This document shows, one piece after another, positions 57,251 to 64,000 of a DNA stretch of 64,000 bases. Source of the DNA: Diphasiastrum complanatum (lineage: Eukaryota > Streptophyta > Lycopodiopsida > Lycopodiales > Lycopodiaceae); contig CM055109.1 of assembly GCA_029204225.1 (NCBI GenBank), positions 24,206,422 to 24,270,421 of the forward strand, in the 5' to 3' direction. Under the pieces are notes generated by a model, which saw nothing but the letters and a program-made list of their open reading frames with translations, was not told the DNA's origin and made no database searches. Position 1 is the first letter of the stretch, and every line of letters begins with the position of its first letter. The position numbers and the translations under genes were made by a program.

Positions 57251-60061
57251 ATGGCTACAAGTGGAGGCTTTATGTTGGAGAGCAATGATAGGCTTACCTC
57301 AATCAACTATTCTACTTGGAAGGTGAGGATGGAGTCCTTATTGGAGATGAATGAGTTGATGGAGATTGTTGTAGGTTTGGAGGAGAGACTAGAAACTCAA
57401 CAAGATCAAGTGAGGTATGACAAGAGAGCAAAGAAAGCTCTACACATGATCAAGATGAATGTTACCAATAAAATTCTCAAGGAAGTTGGTAAGTGCACAT
57501 CATCTTTGGAGGCTTGGGAAGCTTTGAAGAAGCTTTATAAATCCAAGTCTACATCAAGAGTGCTTACTCTTAGGAGGCAAATCTTTCAAATTTTGCAAAA
57601 GAAGGAAGAGAGTACTCATGCTTTTGTTTTGAGGGTTAAGGCATTCAATGACGAGTTAGCATGTATTGATGAAAGCATTAAGGAGGTAGAACTTGTTCAA
57701 GTTATACTTAATGGCTTGTTGGATGATCATGCTAATCTTGTTCAAAGTTTTGCTATTCAAAAGACTTTGCCAAGTATTGTGGATTTGCAAGAGATCTTGG
57801 TGAATGAGGATTATAGGCTTCAATCAAGAGGAGGTGGATCTACATCGACATCTCATTATGAAGAGGATGCTATGCACATCAAAGGCAAGTTCAAGGGCAA
57901 TGGCAAAGGCAAGTGGTCTAAAGGGCAAGATCAAGGTGAGACTTCTTTTTTTGGCAAAAAGAAAGATAAGTCAAAGCTGAAATGCTTTTATTGTGGAATC
58001 AAAGGGCATTTTGCAAATGAATGTTTGAAGAAACAAAGAGATGAAGGTAGCAAGCAAATCAACTTTACTACTAATGATGATGATCTAGGTGGTGGTGATT
58101 CTCTTTTTATGTGTTCTTCAAGTCCAATATCAAGTGAAGGTGACAAAGATTCATGGTGGATTGATAGTGGAGCTAGCTCACACATGACTAGTCACAAGGA
58201 GTTCTTTACTTCTTTGGTCACTTATGATGGAGCCAAGAAAGCAATTCACATGGCCAATGGTGGTGAGTGTGTGATTGAAGGTATTGGTTCAATTCCTATT
58301 TGTCTCTCTACTAATAGGAAAGCAAGACTTGATGGTGTTCTTTACATTCCTTCACTTTCAAAGAATTTGCTAAGTGTTGGTCAGATGATAGAGAAAGGAT
58401 ACATGGTAAAGTTTGGTGGTGATGCTTGCTTCATTACAAAGGAAGAAATCTTGGTTGCTAGGGGCAATAAACAAGGTAGACTTTTCAAGCTTGATGCTTT
58501 TGTTATGGCTAACAAAAAGGATGGAATGGAAAAGGAGATTGGTCTCAACTTTCCAAAGTTACCTTTTAGCATCAATAAGATTGGTGGATCTTATGCAAAG
58601 TCTAACAAGCTTCATTATGCTAGATCTAGGTCAAGATCTAATATGCTTCTTGGAGATGTTCATCTTTGTGCTAACTTGGCTAGTCTTGAGGATAATGATG
58701 GTGTTTCAATGGTTCTTCATGGCAAGTGCAAGCATGAAAAAGGTAAGGAAAGAGCTAACTTCATCAATGGAGGTGGTGAAGGTTCTTCCTTGGAAAAGGT
58801 TGTTGCTAATGATTTCTTTGATCATATGGAAAAAGATGTTGCTAGGCGCATTCATGAAGGAGGTGGTTCTTCTACATTCTTTTGTGATGAGTCCAAGAAA
58901 GTCATTTTTACAGCAAGTGGAGTCACATTTCTTCATAAAGAAAGTAGATCAAATGGTTCTATCAAGAGACTTGGTGAGGGAGATAGTCACAAGTCAAGAA
59001 GAAGAGAAGTATGTGAAGAGTTCAAAGTAGAATGTACTTTGAATGATGTCATTGTGAATGATAGTGAGGAAGAATCATTATCATATGATTCATTACCTAA
59101 AACATTGAGTAGAAGTTCTTGTTTGAAAAAAAAGAGTACTTCAATCATCCTTATGTTGAAGGTACTAATCATTTTTTTCATGGCTTCTAATGTTTTTGAG
59201 GTTTCTACTTCTTATGATGCAATCATTAAGAGGGAGTCTTATGAAGGAAAGAGCAATGGAAGATTGGTTCTTGGGAAGATCCAAGGCATGGATCTCACAT
59301 CTCTTCATCAACTCAAAGGATTCTATGATTGTGAATTGATCATTCATGATCGAGATGGCAAAAGGTTGGTTGGAGAAGACTACATGGAGAAAATAGAGAG
59401 ACAATTATTTCAAGACAAGGGAGATCTCATTGGTGAGCTTATTGAGGTTTGTTATGGACTCAAGAAGGCTGGATTTATTAGGTTTGATACTCATTTTCAC
59501 CTACTCTACTTCATGTTGGATGGAAAGTTTGGAATCTATCTTTTGATTTATGATGGTGACATTGGTGACATTATTTTCACTAACCTTTGTGGAAGATTGA
59601 GATCAAGAATTGATGAGAACTTGTTGGATCTAGATCATATGTTTGAGAGGGAGTATTTCCAAAGGTTCAGTTTTGAATATATTCATATCTTTGATGACCA
59701 AGAGAAAGGTAAGCAAGTGGAAGCGACTCATTTTGCCTTACTCACATGTTTTGGAGAATTTTCTTGTGTAGATGATGCTATGCAAGTGGATATTGGTTCT
59801 CATGGTTTTCATACTGGAAAAGCAAGTAATGGATCTGGAAAACAAAGTTTTTTCAATAACTTTGATGGTCAAGAGAAAGATCAAAAGGTTGGTCTCAAAG
59901 GGCTTCAACGACACAAAAGAAAAGGTGGCAATTTGGAGCTAGTCAAGAGCATCAAAGGAAGGTTATTTGACAAAGATGTTATGGATCTGTTTTTGCAGCT
60001 TATTGAAGACTCAATTAAGGTCAAAGGAGCAGAAAGGAAGTGTTGTTCAAGTTTACTTTAA
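57251..60061 (+). CDS. Gag-protease polyprotein with a novel C-terminal half, 936 residues, intact
   Basis: Gag with the UBN2-type copia fold spans residues about 15-200 (NYSTWKVRMESLLEM, STSRVLTLRRQIF, HAFVLRVKAFNDEL, VQVILNGLLDDHANL). The zinc knuckle is CFYCGIKGHFANEC (about 245-258). The protease motif is WWIDSGASSHMTSHKEFF, followed by GVLYIPSLSKNLLSVGQM. The usual GAG-pre-integrase HRRLGH block and integrase D,D35E are then absent. The next 500 residues are unfamiliar, Lys/Ser/Glu-rich. They hold patches that look derived from copia pol: CYGLKKAGF with LLIYDGDIGDIIFT (compare YGLKQAP and YVDD) and EKGKQVEATHFALLT with CVDDA (compare the pre-RT linker at 55.3 kb). The patches are out of the normal order and the catalytic YVDD is lost. 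The ATG at 57251 is the first in frame; an upstream TTG is unlikely. Confidence 0.9.
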   Translation: MATSGGFMLESNDRLTSINYSTWKVRMESLLEMNELMEIVVGLEERLETQQDQVRYDKRAKKALHMIKMNVTNKILKEVGKCTSSLEAWEALKKLYKSKSTSRVLTLRRQIFQILQKKEESTHAFVLRVKAFNDELACIDESIKEVELVQVILNGLLDDHANLVQSFAIQKTLPSIVDLQEILVNEDYRLQSRGGGSTSTSHYEEDAMHIKGKFKGNGKGKWSKGQDQGETSFFGKKKDKSKLKCFYCGIKGHFANECLKKQRDEGSKQINFTTNDDDLGGGDSLFMCSSSPISSEGDKDSWWIDSGASSHMTSHKEFFTSLVTYDGAKKAIHMANGGECVIEGIGSIPICLSTNRKARLDGVLYIPSLSKNLLSVGQMIEKGYMVKFGGDACFITKEEILVARGNKQGRLFKLDAFVMANKKDGMEKEIGLNFPKLPFSINKIGGSYAKSNKLHYARSRSRSNMLLGDVHLCANLASLEDNDGVSMVLHGKCKHEKGKERANFINGGGEGSSLEKVVANDFFDHMEKDVARRIHEGGGSSTFFCDESKKVIFTASGVTFLHKESRSNGSIKRLGEGDSHKSRRREVCEEFKVECTLNDVIVNDSEEESLSYDSLPKTLSRSSCLKKKSTSIILMLKVLIIFFMASNVFEVSTSYDAIIKRESYEGKSNGRLVLGKIQGMDLTSLHQLKGFYDCELIIHDRDGKRLVGEDYMEKIERQLFQDKGDLIGELIEVCYGLKKAGFIRFDTHFHLLYFMLDGKFGIYLLIYDGDIGDIIFTNLCGRLRSRIDENLLDLDHMFEREYFQRFSFEYIHIFDDQEKGKQVEATHFALLTCFGEFSCVDDAMQVDIGSHGFHTGKASNGSGKQSFFNNFDGQEKDQKVGLKGLQRHKRKGGNLELVKSIKGRLFDKDVMDLFLQLIEDSIKVKGAERKCCSSLL

Positions 60062-60658
60062 TTGTTCTATCTCATGTTTGAGCTATTTCATGTGGATGTG
60101 TGCAAATTGTCAAGATATGGACAAACAATCTACATTGTCTTGCAATATCTTATTGTTGGAGTTGTACTAGAATTCTTGGCTGGTTTTGCTGATGCAAATG
60201 AAGCTATTGGAGGTTCATTATGTAACTCATTCATGGCCAAGTCATCAAGTGTTGATGATATCTTGTGGCAAGATGGAGATGGAGGCTCATTCATGGAGTT
60301 TTATGGTGAAGACATATCAAGAAAGGGCAAAGTTGGAGGAGACAAGCAAGCAAATGGTCATCACTCACATTTATTGTTTGGTTGCTATAATTTTCCAGAG
60401 ATTTCAAAGTTTAAAACATGGAAAAATCATTTCATTCACATTCTATTTGGTTCTTCATGTTCTAGTTATATCTTGATGTGTAAAATTGATGTAAGAAATA
60501 GTGAAGCATCCAAATTGGACACTATTCTCTATATCAATTATGAAAGATACTTTAGAACCTTAGAAAGAAGGTCTATACTTAGGATGGAGATCATTCTAAA
60601 GTTGGATCAAAGTTCTATTGTCAAAACTATGCCAAAACTAGTTGAAGAGGGAGTGTGA
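60062..60658 (+). CDS. Downstream open frame in phase with the Gag-protease ORF, ending at the 3' LTR
   Basis: The frame continues directly after the TAA at 60059-60061 for 198 codons and ends at the TGA inside the first bases of the LTR. The first ATG is at 60074. FLAGFADANEAIGG resembles the start of copia RNase H (LVGFADADYAGD-like), with the rest unrecognised. The ending PKLVEEGV coincides with the polypurine tract, as in copia pol. It could be a separate remnant ORF or be reached by readthrough of the single stop. Confidence 0.5.
   Translation: MFYLMFELFHVDVCKLSRYGQTIYIVLQYLIVGVVLEFLAGFADANEAIGGSLCNSFMAKSSSVDDILWQDGDGGSFMEFYGEDISRKGKVGGDKQANGHHSHLLFGCYNFPEISKFKTWKNHFIHILFGSSCSSYILMCKIDVRNSEASKLDTILYINYERYFRTLERRSILRMEIILKLDQSSIVKTMPKLVEEGV
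60640..60653 (+). other. Polypurine tract
   Basis: GTTGAAGAGGGAG immediately before the 3' LTR TGTGAGAG; the expected plus-strand primer. Confidence 0.85.
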
Positions 60659-61296
60659 GAGATTTCAACTAGTTTAGTCTAGTTTAGTCACATTTTGGTA
60701 AATTGTCAATAAGAGGCCAAAACTCATTTTAGACTTAGAGATAAACCTTTTGAAGTTATATTAGTTTAAAATACATTCAATAAACACTTTTGAAAAGTGT
60801 GGGAAAGTTGGTAGTCGAGTTTGAGAGAGATTCAAATTTGAACTTTGGGTACATTGAATCTAGACCCAAAGATAGTAGGATTTACATTTTGGAGGGAAAG
60901 CCAAGTGGCCAAATAGGGTTTGGAAACTCTATAAAAGGATGTAGCTCGTGGAGAGACATATCTTCTCTCTTCTCTCTCTCATTTCATCATTATACATGGT
61001 TCTCTTTGGGTTCTACTACTCATTGGTGCACTATCTTGTTGATATCTTGCAATCTTGTGTGTAGAGTGTTCATATTTTGTTTTTTTCGGTTTCACACGTG
61101 TGAAATACAGTAGGGTACTGTAATTGTACGTATTTTATGTTTTGGTTCATGTTTGATCAATATCTCTTAGAGTTTGCATCTCATTTTGTATGTAGATGCT
61201 AATTTTTCTACATTGGCAGGATTGTTGGTTTGCTCCTTATTGTAACCAAAGATTAGGGACATGGATTGCATCTTGAATGATCTGAAATCCTTCACA
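60654..61296 (+). mobile_element. 3' LTR of the non-autonomous element
   Basis: 643 bases, same ends as the 5' LTR. The 11-base difference is the block GAAAGCAAACA present only in the 5' copy. Roughly 97% identity suggests an insertion that is neither very recent nor ancient. Confidence 0.96.
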
Positions 61297-61610
61297 AGTT
61301 ACATAAATCTTAGCTCCACTATTGCTAATTGTAGTAATTCCATAAATATCCGAATGTACGACTTGACAAGGCTTTATAGATCTAGATGCAGATCTAGTAT
61401 AAGGTAGTCTATGTGACTTAGAAAAAGCACAAGACTCACAAACATGATTGATGCCACTTAAGGAACATGGAAGACCTATCACAACCTTCTGTCTAGCCAT
61501 TACCTCCAATGACTCGAAGTTGAGGTGTCCTATTTTTAAAAATGGACAAGAGAATTTCAAGATGTTAATTAATCACAAAATAATTGAAACTTTGACAATG
61601 TTTGATACTT
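61297..61610 (-). mobile_element. Right part of the split copia element (GAG-pre-integrase)
   Basis: Minus strand reads GHLNFESLEVMARQKVVIGL, CESCAFSKSHRLPY, PCQVVHSDIYG and SGAKIYVT, the GAG-pre-integrase zinc region and the start of integrase. The first five bases (AGTTA) are the target duplication. Gag, protease and 5' LTR are lost to the right at about 61600. Confidence 0.9.
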
Positions 61611-61700
61611 GTCTTACAAAAGATATATATATATGCAGCGGGTGGGGCCTCCATTAAAATAAAACATATATATATCTTTTGTACAACAAGTATCAAACAT
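61598..61700. repeat. Imperfect inverted repeat, 35-base arms
   Basis: ATGTTTGATACTTGTCTTAC.AAAGATATATATA (61598-61632) is repeated in reverse complement at 61666-61700. The 33-base spacer carries GCAGCGGGTGGGGCCTCC, the first GC-rich module of the array that follows. Confidence 0.85.
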
Positions 61701-62165
61701 ATGTTTTTTTTTTTATGGAAGCCCCACCCGCCGTGGCAGGTGGAACCTCCAAAAAAATTAATTTTTTTTTATGGAGGCCCACCTGCCGCGGCGGTTGGAG
61801 ACTCCAAGTTTTTTTTTTTTTTTTTAATTTTAATTTTTTTCTTTTATTAAGATTAATTTTTTTTCTTTTATTAAGATTAATTTTTTTAAATTTTTTTTTT
61901 AAAAATTTTTAATTTTTTTTTTTTCAATGGAGACTCCACCCGCTGCGGCCCCCCAAAAAAAAATTATGGAGGCCCCACCTGCCGCGGCAGGTGGAGCCCC
62001 CAATTTTTTTAATATTTTTATGGAGGCCCCACCTGCCGCAACGGGTGAAACTCTCAATTTTGTTGTTTTTTTATGGAGGCCCCACTCGCCGCGGCAGGTG
62101 GAGCCCCCAAATTTCTTTTGTTTTTATGGAGGACACCCGTCGTGGCGGGTGAAGCTCCCAACCTT
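61637..62165. repeat. Array of GC-rich palindromic modules separated by A/T runs
   Basis: About eight units of form GGAGGCCCCACC-TGCCGCGGCAG-GTGGAGCC, each an inverted repeat centred on CCGCGG or a variant, spaced by poly-T and poly-A stretches. The unit at 61965-62001 is the most symmetric. The same module occurs at 45640-45790. Confidence 0.9.
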
Positions 62166-63139
62166 AAACTCTTGATCCTTGGTCCTTGGACCTTGACTCT
62201 TAGCCCTTGGCCCTTAACTCTTAGCCCTTAGTCCTTAACTCGTAGTCTTTGGTCCTAAACCCTTGGAACTTAATTCTTAGCCCTTTGCTCTTAACCCTTA
62301 GTCCTTAACTCTTGGCCCTTCGCCCTTGGTCTTTGGCCCTTAGCACCTAGCTCTTGTCCCTTAGTCCTCAACCCTTGACCACTAAAACTTAATTCCTGGC
62401 CCTTCACTCTTAATCCTTGGTCCTTATCGCCTGTCTCTCTCTTGGCCCTTAGCTTTTGTCCCTTAGTCCTCAACCCTTGGCTCTTGGCCATTGAAACTTA
62501 AATCTTAGCTCCTTTTGTCCTAGCCCTTGGCCCTTAACCCTTGGTCCTTAATCCTTGGTCCTTAGCCCTTGATCTTTGACCCTTGGCCCTTAGCTCTTAT
62601 CTCTTAGTGCTTAGCCCTTAGTCCTTAATCCTTGCCCATTGGCCCTTGGATGTTAGCCCTTTGCTCTTAATAGCTAACTCTTGTCCCTTAGTCCTCAACC
62701 CTTCGTCCTTGGCCACTAAAACTTAACTCTTGGCCCTTCACTTTTAACCCTTGGTCCTTATCGCCTCTCTCTCTCTCTCTTGGCCCTTAGTCCTTAGCTT
62801 TTGTCCCTCAGTCCTCAACCCTTGGCCCTTGGCCATTGAAACTTAACTCTTAACACCTTTCGTCTTGGGCCTTGGCCCTTAACCCTTGGCCCTTAACCCT
62901 TGGTCCTTAATCCTTGTCCTTAAATCTTTGGCCCTTGGCCCTTAGCTCTTATCCCTTAGTGCTTAGCCCTTAGTCCTTAGCCCTTGGCTATTAGCCCTTC
63001 ACCCTTAACCCTTGGTCCTTAATCCTTTCCCTTCGCCCTTAGTCTTTGGCCCTTAGCCCTTAGCTCTTGTCCCTTAGTCCTCAACTTGTGGCCCTTGGCC
63101 ATTGAAACTTAACTCTTGACCCTTCACTCTTAACCCTTG

Positions 63140-63218
<79 letters not shown>

Positions 63219-63495
63219 CCTTAGCCCTTGACCCTTAACTCTTGGCCCTTCGTCTTGGCCCTTGGTCCTTCTATCGTGGCCCTTGGCTCTTAACCCTTGG
63301 TCCTTATCTCCTCTCTTAACTCTTAGCCCTTCGCTTTTAGCCCTTACGCCTTGGCCCTTTTTCTTGGCCCTTGGTTCTTCTCCCTTGGTCCTTAATCTTT
63401 GTCCTTTAATCCTTGGCCCTTAGCTCTTGACCTTGACCCTTGATCCTTCGCTCTTATCCCTTATCCCTTAGCCCTCGGTCTCTAACTCTTGGCCC
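62166..63495. repeat. Degenerate CCCTTGG/CCCTTAG array, minus orientation of the telomere-like family
   Basis: Units such as CCCTTAG, CCCTTGG, TCCTTGG, CTCTTAA run for 1.3 kb with many variants and longer-order repeats of phrases such as CCTCAACCCTTGGCC. In reverse complement these match the CCAAGGG/CTAAGGG units at 46.0-46.3 kb. Confidence 0.9.
63143..63215. repeat. (CT)n microsatellite inside the heptamer array
   Basis: A pure CT tract of about 70 bases. Shorter CT runs lie at about 62765-62780. Confidence 0.97.
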
Positions 63496-64000
63496 TCAAT
63501 GTTAGAGTTAGGAGAGCTTCTTCTGCGGGTAAGGACCTCGTGGTTGAGACAAATACTTTCATTCATTCATTTCACCTTTGGTCTTGAAGAGCATGTCATA
63601 TCTGCTACTTGGATAGGTAAGCTCCAATCCACCACAGTGTTTCTGTGTTTCAAAGATGCTTCCACAGAGGACAGTGTTAGAAAGTTATGTATTTGGTACA
63701 ATTATGACAAGTGGTTTTGAGTGTTATTCTGGTTGTCAACAGACATTAGAAGGTAACGAGTATTTTGGGGTGTGTAATGTTAATAGAATTCAGAACAACA
63801 ATCTGGCCTCTATCAAATTGAATGAAACATGTTCTACAGGTGAGATGTTATCAGAGTAGTACAACAATACTACACTCCGGCTGATTAAGGTGTTAACAAA
63901 GAGTCAAAAAATGTTCGATGTATTCGTGGTTGTGCAAACAGTTAATTAATCGCGTTCACGAACTATTCATTTCTAGACAAAAGTCCTCAACAACTTAAGT
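63496..64000. other. No gene supported
   Basis: A 73-codon frame at 63499-63720 has no motif and no supporting structure. The region runs to the window edge. Confidence 0.45.

Larger units (their letters stand above)
55997..61296 (+). mobile_element. Complete non-autonomous LTR retrotransposon encoding Gag and protease
   Basis: 5300 bases with both LTRs, a primer site, a polypurine tract and an AGTTA target duplication. It is inserted into the integrase region of a minus-strand copia element: removing it joins DIYGITTISNSGAKIYVT to the DVFVKFNNARENQF side. No integrase and no complete RT or RNase H is encoded, so transposition must have used another element's enzymes. Related copies in this window (42, 43-44.6, 52-54 and 54.7-61.6 kb) show the family is numerous. 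Confidence 0.93.

Noticed and set aside
58413-59030. 205-codon ORF within the retroelement
   Set aside because: Out-of-frame shadow of the 936-codon Gag-protease ORF; hydrophobic composition comes from codon shift.

Overview
This is nuclear DNA from a land plant. A complete seven-exon WAT1-related (UMAMIT-type) transporter gene with plant-type GT-AG introns lies among nested Ty1/copia and Ty3/gypsy LTR retrotransposons, a LINE, long (CT)n and (CA)n tracts, and degenerate TTTAGGG-like arrays. The long TE-loaded introns fit a plant with a large genome (a fern, another seed-free plant, or a gymnosperm), but nothing here fixes the lineage. The high density of stops in the repeats makes most ORFs meaningless.

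Layout. 1-560: 3' end of a copia element. 561-5692: no gene seen, two microsatellites. 5693-14234 (minus): the WAT1-like gene, with gypsy and LINE debris in its third intron and a tandem array at the 5' end of intron 1. 14235-18900: intergenic, one microsatellite and one possible LTR. 19060-25990: an unusual low-copy-looking block. It holds a three-exon pseudogene with an H3 histone fold fused to about 370 further residues (minus), a compact divergent promoter with ACGTG repeats, a broken acidic gene on the plus strand, and a broken multi-exon DDE-like gene converging on it from the right. The block ends against a truncated minus-strand copia element (26380-28775). 30861-32222 is an orphan 453-residue ORF. 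32871-36830 is a decayed copia element with its 5' LTR. 38040-41940 is a 5'-truncated gypsy element with a chromodomain-like end and its 3' LTR. 41951-44642 is a copia gag and LTR interrupted by a 901-bp solo LTR with a perfect target duplication. 45640-46740 and 61620-63500 are two loci carrying the same pair of repeat modules (GC-rich palindromes beside degenerate telomere-like heptamers). 48570-52250 is a minus-strand LINE. 52250-61610 is a nest of three copia-type elements.

The best preserved mobile element is 55997-61296. It has two LTRs about 97% alike, a 5-bp target duplication, an intact PBS and polypurine tract, and a single 936-codon ORF. That ORF encodes Gag, a zinc knuckle and an aspartic protease motif, but then no integrase or complete RT. 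Instead it carries a long open region with scattered pol-derived patches. It looks like a non-autonomous copia derivative, and it sits inside a related copia copy that could represent its helper family.

The two points I would check first are the H3-fold fusion block (19-26 kb) and the Gag-protease-only retroelement (56-61 kb). Family names are from reading motifs by eye; no database search was possible.
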